Assembly (NCBI RefSeq): GCF_019216885.1
Contig: NZ_JAAQRC020000001.1
Span: 1,302,001-1,366,000 of the forward strand
Reading direction: 5' to 3'
Source: Methylobacterium sp. SyP6R
GTDB taxonomy: Bacteria; Pseudomonadota; Alphaproteobacteria; Rhizobiales; Beijerinckiaceae
DNA: 64,000 bases
The position numbers were made by a program, and so were the translations under genes. How positions within the stretch are numbered: the stretch's first letter is position 1; each line of letters starts with the position of its first letter. The notes beneath the pieces are model-generated. The model had not been told where the DNA came from and searched no databases. It was given only the letters and a program-made list of their open reading frames with translations. Below are positions 46,041 through 54,199 of the stretch, one piece after another.

Positions 46041-46373
46041 GCCAGCCGGGAGCGGTACGCGAAGTACCGCGACCACCCGAGGCGGCACATCGACGAAATC
46101 GCGCCGATCCCGGCCCTGCCAAGTGCCTGAAACTTGGCACGTCTGACCACGCGACTTCTGCCAACATGCCGCCTCGGCCGCACCCAACGACCTGTAGCTC
46201 ACACCCACCCAGAAGCGGCCTTCTTTGATGTATCTCTCATCAAGCAGAAGATGCGTGCTGGCCGCAATGCGCCATTTCCAGACCTTCGCCACTGGCTGTT
46301 CGAATGGTCGCTCGCCGTCCGACAGCGGACTTCAGAGGGCCGTGATTGCTTAGCAGGTGCCCGAGCATATTAG
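46041..46373. other. Island edge with repeat copy A
   Basis: About 330 bases holding copy A of the repeat shared with 61079 and, at the right end, the junction to a truncated transporter gene. No complete gene. Composition becomes AT-richer near 46360-46385, at the junction. Confidence 0.5.
46117..46228 (+). repeat. 110-bp repeat copy A with 23-bp dyad
   Basis: Matches 61079-61190 over about 110 bases at high but imperfect identity. It begins with the dyad TGCCAAGT-N7-ACTTGGCA (46117-46139), followed by shared phrases CGTCTGAC, GCGACTTCTGCC/TCATTCTGCTG-type, CGCCTCGG and CTGTAGCTCA. In copy B the outermost dyad pair is C-G instead of T-A. Confidence 0.8.
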
Positions 46374-46490
46374 GGGGTATATTTTGGGCTGTTCCTGGGC
46401 GAGCGGCTGGCCGCCCCGAACTGGCTCGGCATCGCGCTCATCGCCGCCGGCGCCGTGCTGGTCGCCTACCGGGCGTGTGGATGGCCCCCC
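46374..46490 (+). pseudogene. 3' fragment of EamA/DMT-type transporter
   Basis: Directly after a stop codon (46371) the frame reads YFGLFLGERLAAPN then WLGIALIAAGAVLVAYRA, which matches the last loop and final membrane helix of drug/metabolite-transporter (EamA-like) proteins. Everything upstream is missing and is replaced by island DNA. The sequence runs on into the terminator of the convergent beta-propeller gene. It marks a deletion or insertion boundary. Confidence 0.55.
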
Positions 46491-46498
46491 GAAACGGA

Positions 46499-46524
46499 AG
46501 GGGGCGATCCGACGACCGCCCCCT
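46499..46524 (-). terminator. Terminator of the YVTN protein operon
   Basis: AGGGGGCG and CGCCCCCT form a perfect 8-bp stem around 10 bases, 9 bases past the minus-strand stop at 46533. On that strand it is followed by TCCGTTTC. Confidence 0.65.
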
Positions 46525-46532
46525 CGGCACCG

Positions 46533-47972
46533 CTACTGCGCGGCTTGCACCTGGACCGTCGCACCGGTCTCGCCGGGCTTGCCCTCGACGATCACGAGGA
46601 TGCGCCGCGCCGCGGCGTTGGGGTTCTGCGTCACCTGGCGGATCGGTCCGACCGCGTTGACGATGGCGGCGCCCGCAGGGTTCGTCATGAAGGCGGCGAG
46701 CGGTTCCAGCGGCCCGGCGCCCTTCGGGTCGGCTGAGAGAGCGAGCAGGTAGGGGCTCTTCGGCGTCAGCCCGGTGACCGCGGCCTGCAGCGTCTGCAGC
46801 ACGCCCTGGTCGAACAACGTCACCTGCGTCACCGGCTTGCCGTCCGGCCCGTCGAGGGTCAGCCGGCTCGACTGGCCGGCCGCGCCGAGGGGCTGCAGGT
46901 TCGGGGCGCCCGCGCTCTCCGGGACCGCCGCGGGCAGGTAGGCCACGCCTTGCGGGCCCTGGCCGATCGGGATCGTTGCGGTGACGGCGTTGGTGCCGGT
47001 GTCGATCACCGCGACCGCATCGGCATTCTCCAGGCCGACATAGACCCGCGATCCGTCGCCCGAGGGCCAGAGGCCGTGCGGGAGCGCGCCGGTCGGGATC
47101 GTCACGACCTGCGAGAAGTCGTCGGTGCGGAACACCTTGACCTGGTTGAGCCCGCCGACCGTCACGTAGGCGAACTGGCCGGCCCTGGTGCGGGCGATGT
47201 TAACGTGGTTAGTGATCGGCCCCGTCTCAATGGTCTTGAGCGCCTTGAACGGCGGCGCGGCCTCGAAGACCTGGACCCGGCCGACATCCTTCAGGGTGAA
47301 CCAGACCTGGCGGCCGTCGGGCGTCGCCGCGATGTCGGGGCAGAACGGGCTCTCCTGCTTGATCCGCCCGACGATCTGCCGGCTCTTGACCTCGATCGCG
47401 ACCGTCTCGGGGCTGAAGCTGGAGCAGACGTAGCCGTACCGGCCGTCGGGCGAGAAGATCGTCATGCCGGGCCCGTTCGGCACCGTGATCCGGCCCGTCT
47501 CCTTGCCCGTCGCCGCGTCGAGGATCGCCACGTAATCCTCGCCGCGCACGCTGACCCAGACCTCGCGCCCGTCCGGCGTGAAGAACGCCTCGTGCGGCGA
47601 GCGGCCGACATAGGTCGTGTGCCGCACGGTATTGGTGGCGGTGTCGATGAAGCTGACCGAGTTCGAGCCGATTGAGACCGCGAGCAGAGTCTTGCGATCG
47701 GGCGAGAAACCCATGCCGTGCACGAGGAGCTGGCCGCGATAGAGCGGGCTCAGGTTCGCGGGCGTGGTGTCGCCGAGGCGGATGACGCCGAGGAGCGTGT
47801 TGGCGGCGGGGTCGATCACCGAGACCGTGTTGGAGAACTGGTCCGAGGTATAGAAGCGGTCGCGGGGGCCGACCGGCACGTCGGGCGCCGAGGCGGGGCC
47901 AGGCGCCTGGCCCGCGAGCGCGGTTCCGCCGAGAAGGGCGAGCACGAGGGCCGCCGGAATGAGGTGTCGCAT
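46533..47972 (-). CDS. YVTN-family beta-propeller protein, exported
   Basis: A 479-aa periplasmic protein. The signal peptide is LIPAALVLALLGGTALA, followed by a seven-bladed-type beta-propeller with YVTN/YncE-like blades (NTVSVIDPAANTLLGVIRLG, NSVSFIDTATNTVRHTTYVG, DYVAILDAATGKETGRITVP, DAVAVIDTGTNAVTATIPIG). A C-terminal ~120-residue domain (SRLTLDGPDGKPVTQVTLFD) is added. YncE-type proteins bind DNA or serve as structural/redox accessory factors; the role here is unclear. It lies 36 bp downstream of a DUF305 gene on the same strand and is probably cotranscribed. Confidence 0.8.
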   Translation of the reverse strand: MRHLIPAALVLALLGGTALAGQAPGPASAPDVPVGPRDRFYTSDQFSNTVSVIDPAANTLLGVIRLGDTTPANLSPLYRGQLLVHGMGFSPDRKTLLAVSIGSNSVSFIDTATNTVRHTTYVGRSPHEAFFTPDGREVWVSVRGEDYVAILDAATGKETGRITVPNGPGMTIFSPDGRYGYVCSSFSPETVAIEVKSRQIVGRIKQESPFCPDIAATPDGRQVWFTLKDVGRVQVFEAAPPFKALKTIETGPITNHVNIARTRAGQFAYVTVGGLNQVKVFRTDDFSQVVTIPTGALPHGLWPSGDGSRVYVGLENADAVAVIDTGTNAVTATIPIGQGPQGVAYLPAAVPESAGAPNLQPLGAAGQSSRLTLDGPDGKPVTQVTLFDQGVLQTLQAAVTGLTPKSPYLLALSADPKGAGPLEPLAAFMTNPAGAAIVNAVGPIRQVTQNPNAAARRILVIVEGKPGETGATVQVQAAQ

Positions 47973-48008
47973 CGGATGTCGTCTCGCTGGGTGTGTGGGC
48001 CGGGCGGC

Positions 48009-48410
48009 TCAGTGATGGTGCGGGGCCGGAGCTTTCGGCGTGGCGGGAACGGCGGGCGGGCGCTCGGCGAGCGCGCGCCGCATGACCTCGATCTCCTGGG
48101 CCTGCTCGACGATGATGCCCTGGGCGAGCCGGCGCAGGACGGGGTCGCGCCCATAGGCGAGTTCGGCTTTCGCCATATCGATCGCGCCCTGGTGGTGCGG
48201 GATCATCATGGCGGCGAAGTCCCGGTCCGGATCGCCGGAGGGCGGCACGGCCATGTCGGCATGCATCCGGGTCATCGACTGGGCCATCAGCGCGTCGAAG
48301 CCGTCCGGGGCGCTCTCGGCATGCCCGGTCCGCATCATCATCATGCCGCCGCCCGCCAGGCCGCCGGCCATCAGGGTGGCGATCAGGATCGCCGTCGGTG
48401 CGCCGCGCAT
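48009..48410 (-). CDS. DUF305 family metal-associated protein
   Basis: A 133-aa protein of the DUF305/CopM group of ferritin-like four-helix proteins linked to copper handling. An N-terminal hydrophobic segment (ILIATLMAGGLAGGGMMMM) anchors or exports it. The family metal motif is MMIPHHQGAIDMAK, with an upstream Met/His-rich helix (MAQSMTRMHADM) and EVMRR near the end. A His-rich tail (APHHH) may add metal affinity. GGGAG precedes the ATG. It is divergent from the ECF sigma gene; a paralogue lies at 56208. Confidence 0.85.
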   Translation of the reverse strand: MRGAPTAILIATLMAGGLAGGGMMMMRTGHAESAPDGFDALMAQSMTRMHADMAVPPSGDPDRDFAAMMIPHHQGAIDMAKAELAYGRDPVLRRLAQGIIVEQAQEIEVMRRALAERPPAVPATPKAPAPHHH

Positions 48411-48609
48411 CGTCTCTCCCGGTTCTCGAAGGTCACGCCGGGAGAGATGCCGGGGAGCGGCGGATATTCCCCGACCGGGCGAAACGCACCGATCACGGCT
48501 GCGTGATGCGATTTTCCGACCGGCCGGGGGAATACCGCGGCCTCATCCGGCATCTTTCGTCGCGAGCCGCGGCATCCATCCGCCACCGCCCGCCCCGAAG
48601 AGCGCCATT

Positions 48610-49134
48610 GTGGAGAACGCCTTGGACGACCTCGCCGCCCTGATCGAGCCGCAGATCCCGGCGTTGCGGCGCTACGCCGTCGCGCTCCTGCGCGAGCGCG
48701 AGGCGGCCGACGACCTCGTCCAGGACGCCCTCGAACGCGCGATCCGGGCCTGGCCGCAGCGCCGCCGGGACGGCGACCTGCGCGCCTGGCTGTTCGCGAT
48801 CCTGCGCAACCGCTACCTCGAAGGGGGGCGCGGCCGCCGCGGCGTCGAGGTCGGCCCGGAGCTGCTCGACGACGTCGCGGATGCCTCCGCCGATCCCGGG
48901 GCCGCCCTCGGCGTCCGGGACGTGCTCGACGGGCTCGCCGGCCTGCCCGAGGATCAACGCTCGGTCCTGCTCCTCGTCGCGGTCGAGGACATGTCCTATG
49001 CCGAGGCCGCCGCGGTGCTCGCCGTGCCGATCGGCACGGTGATGTCGCGCTTGAGCCGGGCGCGGGGCCGGATGCGCGCTTTCCTGGACCTCGCACCGAC
49101 CGTCGTCACCGGACACCTGCGGAGGGTGAAATGA
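48610..49134 (+). CDS. ECF-type RNA polymerase sigma factor
   Basis: A 174-aa group IV sigma factor. Region 2 spans residues ~9-75 (PQIPALRRYAVALLREREAA, DDLVQDALERAIRAW, LRAWLFAILRNRYL), and region 4 lies near the C terminus (LPEDQRSVLLLVAVEDMSYA, AAAVLAVPIGTVMSRLSRAR). The start is GTG 48610 with GAAGAG upstream; a longer frame to 48208 overlaps the divergent DUF305 gene and is rejected. Its stop overlaps the anti-sigma gene (ATGA), the normal pairing. The regulon probably includes the adjacent metal or sulfite genes, but no promoter motif was matched. Confidence 0.9.
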   Translation: MENALDDLAALIEPQIPALRRYAVALLREREAADDLVQDALERAIRAWPQRRRDGDLRAWLFAILRNRYLEGGRGRRGVEVGPELLDDVADASADPGAALGVRDVLDGLAGLPEDQRSVLLLVAVEDMSYAEAAAVLAVPIGTVMSRLSRARGRMRAFLDLAPTVVTGHLRRVK

Positions 49135-49928
49135 CCGCGTCCGACCCCCGGCCCGTCGGCGAGGACGATCTTCACGCCTTCGTGGACGGCCAGCTCGATC
49201 CCGGCCGCCGCGCCACCGTCGAGGCCTGGCTCGCCGAGCACCCGGACGCGGCGGCCCGGGTCGCCGCCGACGGGCAGGCCCGCGCCCGCCTGCGCGCCCG
49301 CCTCGCCCCGATCGCCGACGAGCCGATCCCGGCCCGGCTGCGGGTCGCCCATCTGGCGCGCCCGCGTCCCGCCCGAAGCAGCCGCTGGCTGCCGGGCGCC
49401 GCGGCGGCGATGGTCTGCCTCGCCTTCGGCGGGGCGGTGGGTTGGGTCGGGCGCGGGGCGGTACCGCCCGCGGCGGCGCCGGTCGAGCCGATGACGCAGG
49501 CGGCGGTTTCGGCCTTTCGCACCTACGTGGTCGAGGCCGTCCATCCGGTCGAGGTCCGCGCCGACGGGACGCCGCATCTGGAGCAGTGGCTCTCGCGGCG
49601 CGTCGGCCGGCCGGTCAGGGCGCCGGATTTGCAGTCCCAAGGGTTCCGCCTGATGGGCGGGCGCCTGCTGCCGGCCGGCGACGAGCCGGCGGCGATGCTG
49701 ATGTACGACGACGACCGCGGCACCCGCCTGACGCTCTACAGCCGCGCCGGCGCGGCCGGGGGACGCGGCGTCTTCCGCTACGCCCGCGAGGGCGACGTCG
49801 CCGCCTTCTCGTGGATCGACGCCGGGATGGCCTACGTGGTGACCGCGCGCACGGACGAAGCGCGGCTGCTGCGGGTCGCCGAGGCGGTCGACGCCCAGGC
49901 GAGCGGACGAGAAAGCGGGCCGCGGTGA
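49131..49928 (+). CDS. Membrane anti-sigma factor
   Basis: A 265-aa protein directly coupled to the ECF sigma gene. The N-terminal cytoplasmic domain (DDLHAFVDGQLDPGRRATVE) has the helical anti-sigma layout but lacks the His-x3-Cys-x2-Cys zinc motif. A membrane segment follows (LPGAAAAMVCLAFGGAVGWV, residues ~85-105), then a ~150-residue periplasmic domain with FRLMGGRLLPAGDEPAAMLM. It likely holds the sigma factor at the membrane until an envelope signal arrives. Confidence 0.85.
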   Translation: MTASDPRPVGEDDLHAFVDGQLDPGRRATVEAWLAEHPDAAARVAADGQARARLRARLAPIADEPIPARLRVAHLARPRPARSSRWLPGAAAAMVCLAFGGAVGWVGRGAVPPAAAPVEPMTQAAVSAFRTYVVEAVHPVEVRADGTPHLEQWLSRRVGRPVRAPDLQSQGFRLMGGRLLPAGDEPAAMLMYDDDRGTRLTLYSRAGAAGGRGVFRYAREGDVAAFSWIDAGMAYVVTARTDEARLLRVAEAVDAQASGRESGPR

Positions 49929-50007
49929 CGCCGGGCCAAGCTCGGTCGAGAAGATGGGCAGGGGGAGCGAGCATGACGGAACGCGTGCCGGGGCCGTCCG
50001 GACGGCC

Positions 50008-50895
50008 ATGACCCTCGACCAGCTGCGCATCTTCGTGGCGGTGGCCGAGCGCCAGCACGTCACCCGGGCCGCCGAGGCGCTCAACCTCGTCCAGTCGGCG
50101 GTCAGCGCGGCCATCGCCGCCCTGGAGGGCCGGCACGCCGTCAAGCTGTTCCACCGGGTCGGGCGGGGCATCGAGCTGACCGAGGCCGGCCGCCTGTTCC
50201 TCGCGGAGGCACGCGCGGTGCTCGCCCGCGCCGAGGCGGCCGAGCAGGTGCTCGCCGACCTGAGCGGCCTGCGCCGCGGCACCCTCGCCATCCGGGCAAG
50301 CCAGACCATCGCCGGCCATTGGCTGCCCCGCCACCTCGTCGCGTTCCGGGCGGCCTATCCGGACATCATCCTGCGGCTCGGCATCGGCAATACCGCGCAG
50401 GCAGCCGAAGCGGTCCGCTCGGGAATGGCGGAGCTCGGCTTCGTGGAGGGCGCCGTCGAGGATGACGGCCTCGCGAGCCTTCCGGTCGCGGAGGATCGGC
50501 TCGTCCTCGTGGTCCGCCCCGGGCACGAACTGGCCGGCTGCTCGCAGCCGGGCCCCTCGGACCTCGCCGCAATCGCCTGGGTGCTGCGCGAACCCGGATC
50601 CGGGACGCGCTCGGCCCTCGAATCCGCCGTCGCGGCCGCCGGCCTCGCACCCGACGCGCTCACCGTGGCGCTGGAACTGCCCTCGAACGAGGCGGTGCTC
50701 GCCGCCGTCGCGGCGGGGGCCGGCGCGAGCGTCCTGTCGGAGGCGGTGGTCGCCCCCTCCCTGCGGACCGGGACACTCGTCGCCGTGCCGCTCGGTCTGC
50801 CGGCACGCACCTTCCGGGTCCTACGCCACAAGGAGCGATACCGCAGCCGGGCCGCGGACGCGCTGCTCGACCTGATCCGGGGGGCCGAGCCGTGA
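50008..50895 (+). CDS. LysR-family regulator (YeiE/CysB-like context)
   Basis: A 295-aa LysR-type regulator. The winged HTH is at residues ~1-60 (LDQLRIFVAVAERQHVTRAA, EALNLVQSAVSAAIAALE), followed by the effector domain (GTLAIRASQTIAGHWLPRHL). YeiE-type relatives control sulfite tolerance and the yeiH gene in other bacteria. Here a yeiH-like exporter and two sulfite-oxidase-fold enzymes lie just downstream on the other strand, so sulfite or cysteine-linked control is inferred. It overlaps the next gene by four bases. Confidence 0.82.
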   Translation: MTLDQLRIFVAVAERQHVTRAAEALNLVQSAVSAAIAALEGRHAVKLFHRVGRGIELTEAGRLFLAEARAVLARAEAAEQVLADLSGLRRGTLAIRASQTIAGHWLPRHLVAFRAAYPDIILRLGIGNTAQAAEAVRSGMAELGFVEGAVEDDGLASLPVAEDRLVLVVRPGHELAGCSQPGPSDLAAIAWVLREPGSGTRSALESAVAAAGLAPDALTVALELPSNEAVLAAVAAGAGASVLSEAVVAPSLRTGTLVAVPLGLPARTFRVLRHKERYRSRAADALLDLIRGAEP

Positions 50896-51251
50896 GCAAC
50901 GTCGAACCCGACGATCCGCGCGTGCGGCTGGCAGAAGACCGGACGGTGCTCGCCGCGGAACGCACCTACGCCGCGTGGCTGCGCACCGGGCTCGCGTTTC
51001 TGAGCGTCGGTTTGGCTGCGCAACGCTTCCTGTCGGAGATGCTGCCCGGCTGGCCGCTGCGGATCATGGCTCTGGCACTCGTCGCCTGCGCTTTCGGATG
51101 TTTTTGTGCGGCGGCCTGGCGCGATCACGCCGTGAGGCGATCCCTCGCGTCGGCACCGATGCGGATGATGCCCCGTGCCCTGCCCCTCGGCATCGCGCTC
51201 CTGCTCTCCGCTGTCGCGAGCCTCGCGGCCGTGACGCTGTGGCAGGTCTGA
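50892..51251 (+). CDS. DUF202 membrane protein (YidH family)
   Basis: A 119-aa small integral membrane protein. It starts with the DUF202 signature LAEDRTVLAAERTYAAWLRT, then three hydrophobic helices (GLAFLSVGLAAQRFL, IMALALVACAFGCFCAAAW, PLGIALLLSAVASLAAVTLW). Function in the family is unknown. It begins at GTG 50892 inside the LysR stop, so it is cotranslated, and it converges on the sulfite-oxidase-fold gene with only 14 bases between stops. Confidence 0.85.
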   Translation: MSNVEPDDPRVRLAEDRTVLAAERTYAAWLRTGLAFLSVGLAAQRFLSEMLPGWPLRIMALALVACAFGCFCAAAWRDHAVRRSLASAPMRMMPRALPLGIALLLSAVASLAAVTLWQV

Positions 51252-51265
51252 GTACCTCCCGGCGC

Positions 51266-52345
51266 TCACTCCACGGTCACGCGCACGCGGTGCCACGCGG
51301 CGCTGAGGTAGCCCTTGTAGTTCCAGGTGTCGTCCGGCAGCGCAGGCTGGGTCTGCCCGGCCTCGTCCCAGGCGCGCACCGCCAGCTCGTGCTCGCCTGG
51401 GGGGAGATCGAGGTCGATCGTCCAGAACGTCCAGGCGAAGCGCGCCCGCGCATCGTGCTCGAGCGCCGCTTGCGCCCAGGTCCGCCCGCCATTGCCGGAG
51501 ACGTCGACGCGCACGACGGCGCGGTCGCCCGACACCGCGTAGCCGCGGATTGTGTTCGCCCCGGCCGCCAGCCGTGCCCCGCGTGCGGGCTCGCAGATCG
51601 CCGCGTTCAGCGGCATCGTGTTGATGGTGTGACCCTGGGCGGGGTCGGCCGTCTCCGCCGTTACGTCCGACGGGAACAGCTTGTAGTCCTCGGCCTGGAT
51701 CGGGTTGTCCGACGGGTGGTCCTGCACCGTGATGCGCTTTAGCCATTTCGGGCTGCGCACCCCGGCGAAGCCCGGCACGACGACGCGCAGCGGGAAGCCG
51801 TGCTCCGGCAGCAGCGGCGCGCCGTTCATCGCGAAGGCCAGCAGGGTCTCGGGCGCGAGCGCCTTGGCCAACGGAATCGAGGCTCCGTAGGGCCGGCCCT
51901 CGACGAGGTCGTGGCTCTCGAAGGCGACGTGCAGGTCCGCACCCTCGGCGATCCCGGCCTCGCGCAGCACGTCGCCCAAGCGGACACCGGTCCAGTCGGC
52001 CGTGCCGATCGCGCCGCCGTCCCATGGGTCGCCGGAGACCGGCGCCACCGCCCGCATGTCCGCGCGGCGGTTGCCCGCGCACTGCATCGTCGCCGTCACG
52101 GTGGCCTCGATATGACGCGACCGCAAGCTCTCCAGCGACAGCTCCAGCGCCGTCGGGATCGCGCCGTCGAGGTGGAGGCGGTAGCCGTCCGCATCGATCT
52201 CCGGCAGGTCGCCGTGCGAGCGCACGTAGAAGTCGTCGGCTGCCGTGCGATAGGAGGCGCGCAGCCGCGCGAGGGGCGGCTCGGCATTGTACGGCGCCTC
52301 CCCGTGGACGATCAGGCGCGCCCTGCGCTCGGCCAAGCTCGACAT
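51266..52345 (-). CDS. Sulfite oxidase-type molybdoenzyme (no export signal)
   Basis: A 359-aa molybdopterin oxidoreductase of the sulfite oxidase fold. The Mo-ligating Cys is Cys89 in MQCAGNRR, the form seen in eukaryotic-type sulfite oxidases, and a Mo-co dimerisation/Ig-like C-terminal domain follows (VRVDVSGNGGRTWAQAALEH). No signal peptide, haem domain or Tat motif is visible, so it looks cytoplasmic. The ATG at 52345 starts at the conserved region. It is downstream of the cytochrome and the exported paralogue, all on the minus strand. Confidence 0.85.
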   Translation of the reverse strand: MSSLAERRARLIVHGEAPYNAEPPLARLRASYRTAADDFYVRSHGDLPEIDADGYRLHLDGAIPTALELSLESLRSRHIEATVTATMQCAGNRRADMRAVAPVSGDPWDGGAIGTADWTGVRLGDVLREAGIAEGADLHVAFESHDLVEGRPYGASIPLAKALAPETLLAFAMNGAPLLPEHGFPLRVVVPGFAGVRSPKWLKRITVQDHPSDNPIQAEDYKLFPSDVTAETADPAQGHTINTMPLNAAICEPARGARLAAGANTIRGYAVSGDRAVVRVDVSGNGGRTWAQAALEHDARARFAWTFWTIDLDLPPGEHELAVRAWDEAGQTQPALPDDTWNYKGYLSAAWHRVRVTVE

Positions 52346-52451
52346 GCGGGTCTCCAGGCTGGTGGATCGCGGGACAACGTGCCGGGACCGGATCGGTCCC
52401 GGCGTGCTTCCCCGGCTTCGCCGTCGCGACGGCGGGCCGGGCACGTCACCG

Positions 52452-52790
52452 TCAGGGCTGCGGCTTCATTGCCGCGAGGTAGTCGACGATGGCCTTCACG
52501 TCGGCCTCGTCGATCGGTGCCTTGTAGACGTGGACCATCTTGTTGACGGTCTCGGTCCACTGCGCCTTCGACAACTTGGGCTGGGTCAGCACCATTCCGG
52601 CCGAATGGCAGGCAAGGCAGTTGGTGTTGGCGGCCTCCGCCCCGGGGCCCTCCGGGAAGAAGCGGTCGGAGGTGGGCAGCTCGACCTGCTGCGAGGTGAA
52701 GCGCATCGGCTCGGTCGCCTCGGCGGCGAATGTCGGGGTGGAGGCCAGCGCGAGCGCGGCGAGCAGGAACGCGGTGCGGGATGTGACCAT
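52452..52790 (-). CDS. c-type cytochrome, sulfite dehydrogenase partner
   Basis: A 112-aa periplasmic cytochrome c. The signal peptide is AFLLAALALASTPTFA, the haem site is CLACH (Cys58, Cys61, His62), and the distal Met is probably in the NKMVHVYKAP region. It starts at ATG 52790, 11 bases after the stop of the sulfite-oxidase-fold gene, matching the SorA-SorB arrangement in which the cytochrome takes electrons from the Mo subunit. Confidence 0.85.
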   Translation of the reverse strand: MVTSRTAFLLAALALASTPTFAAEATEPMRFTSQQVELPTSDRFFPEGPGAEAANTNCLACHSAGMVLTQPKLSKAQWTETVNKMVHVYKAPIDEADVKAIVDYLAAMKPQP

Positions 52791-52801
52791 GGCTCTCTCC
52801 C

Positions 52802-54034
52802 TCAGGCGACGTGAAGCGACACGGTCTCGACGCCGTTCTGCATGAACCCGGCCCCGTTCCAGACCCGCTCCATCGGCTGGGCCAGCCCGTTCGTGTTGGT
52901 GCAGCGGACCTTGATCGCGTGGGTGCCGGCCGCGAAGGCCGGCAGGTCGCCCTCGAACCGCCGGAAGCTGTAGGGGCCCTCGTCGGCTCCGAGCTTGCCC
53001 AAGGACCACGTCGCGCCGCCGTCGGCGGAGATCTCCACCGTCCTGACCCCGCAATCGCCCCCGAAGGCGATGCCGCGAACCGCCACCGGCGAACCGGCCG
53101 CCGCCCGTGCGCCGTCGCGCAGGTTGGTGACGAAGGCGCGCGGGACCATGCGGTTGATCGGCACCGTCTTGAACCCGGTCTGACCGGGCTTGATGTTTGC
53201 CCCCGGCACGTCCGGGATGCGGTAGGCGGTCTTCATCCAGTACTGGTCGTCGGGCTTGTCCAGCACCTCGATGTCGGACAGCATCTTGACCCAGTAGGTC
53301 GAGTACCAGCCTGGCACCACCAGGCGCAGCGGAAAGCCGTTGAGCAGCGGCAGCTGCTCGCCGTTCATCGCGTAGGCCAGCATGACCTCGCCGTCGCGGG
53401 CATGGTCGAGGTCGAGCGACTTCTTGAAGTCGGGCGCGTCGTCCACGACGGGTTCGTCGAGGCCGCTGAAGCGGACTTGCACCGCTCCACCCTTCACCCC
53501 GGCGCGGTCGAGCACGTCCTTCAGGCGCACGCCCGTCCAGCGCGCGTTGCCCATCGAGCCGTTGGCCCACTGCGCCCCCGGCACCCGCGGCTCGAACAGG
53601 CCGCGGGAATTGCCCGAGCATTGGTTGACGGCGGCGATCTCGAAGCGCGGCAGCCGGGCGAGCTCGTCGAGCGACAGCGACAGCTCCCGGTCGACATGGC
53701 CACGCACCGTCAGCCGATAGGCGTTCGCGTCGACCTCGGTGGGGATCGAGGCCCAGTGCCAGCGCACGTAGAAGCGGTCGTTGGGGGTGAACACGCCCTG
53801 GTCGAACACCTCGAACGGCGTCTCCAGGAGCGGCGGGCGCGTCCGCTGCAGGATCATCGGCCCCTTGCCGGGGAAGGCCGTGGTCAGGTCGCGCAGGTCG
53901 GGGCCGCCGGGCTGCGGGAGCTTGACCGTGCCCGCAGCCCAAGCCGGCACCGCGGCCGCGAGGCTGCCGAGGCCAAGACCACTGAGGCCAAGACCGGCGA
54001 GCATCGCGCGGCGGGGAATGGCAGGATGGCTCAA
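52802..54034 (-). CDS. Sulfite dehydrogenase molybdenum subunit (SorA/SoxC-like), exported
   Basis: A 410-aa molybdoenzyme. The N terminus (IPRRAMLAGLGLSGLGLGSL) has an Arg pair and hydrophobic stretch fitting Tat export; processing near AWAA. The Mo ligand is Cys139 in NQCSGNSRG, the bacterial SorA/SoxC form. The substrate-binding region includes GEQLPLLNGFPLRLVVPGWY, and the C-terminal Ig-like domain has VRTVEISADGGATWSLGKLG. It should oxidise sulfite to sulfate in the periplasm and pass electrons to the adjacent cytochrome. Confidence 0.88.
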   Translation of the reverse strand: MSHPAIPRRAMLAGLGLSGLGLGSLAAAVPAWAAGTVKLPQPGGPDLRDLTTAFPGKGPMILQRTRPPLLETPFEVFDQGVFTPNDRFYVRWHWASIPTEVDANAYRLTVRGHVDRELSLSLDELARLPRFEIAAVNQCSGNSRGLFEPRVPGAQWANGSMGNARWTGVRLKDVLDRAGVKGGAVQVRFSGLDEPVVDDAPDFKKSLDLDHARDGEVMLAYAMNGEQLPLLNGFPLRLVVPGWYSTYWVKMLSDIEVLDKPDDQYWMKTAYRIPDVPGANIKPGQTGFKTVPINRMVPRAFVTNLRDGARAAAGSPVAVRGIAFGGDCGVRTVEISADGGATWSLGKLGADEGPYSFRRFEGDLPAFAAGTHAIKVRCTNTNGLAQPMERVWNGAGFMQNGVETVSLHVA

Positions 54035-54150
54035 GGGTGTTCCTCCGGGTCCGGGCCGAGCGTCTCGCGCTCTCCCTTGGGTGATGGAAAGTATCTTCCA
54101 TGAGACAGGGCTTCCAACGGAAAGTCCTGCTCGTTCCGATCGATTGGAGA

Positions 54151-54183
54151 GATCGTTTCCCTCCGGCGCGCCGGGAAACGGTC
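54151..54183 (-). terminator. Hairpin downstream of yeiH-like gene
   Basis: GATCGTTTCCC and GGGAAACGGTC pair with one G-T over 11 bp; the loop itself contains the palindrome CCGGCGCGCCGG. It lies 17 bases past the minus-strand stop of the exporter gene and is followed on that strand by TCTCC. Confidence 0.55.
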
Positions 54184-54199
54184 GTCCGAGGACGCTCGG

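Noticed and set aside
46300..46400. Direct repeat of the tRNA-Ser 3' end as right attachment site
   Set aside because: No match to GTTCGAATCCCACCCC near the island edge
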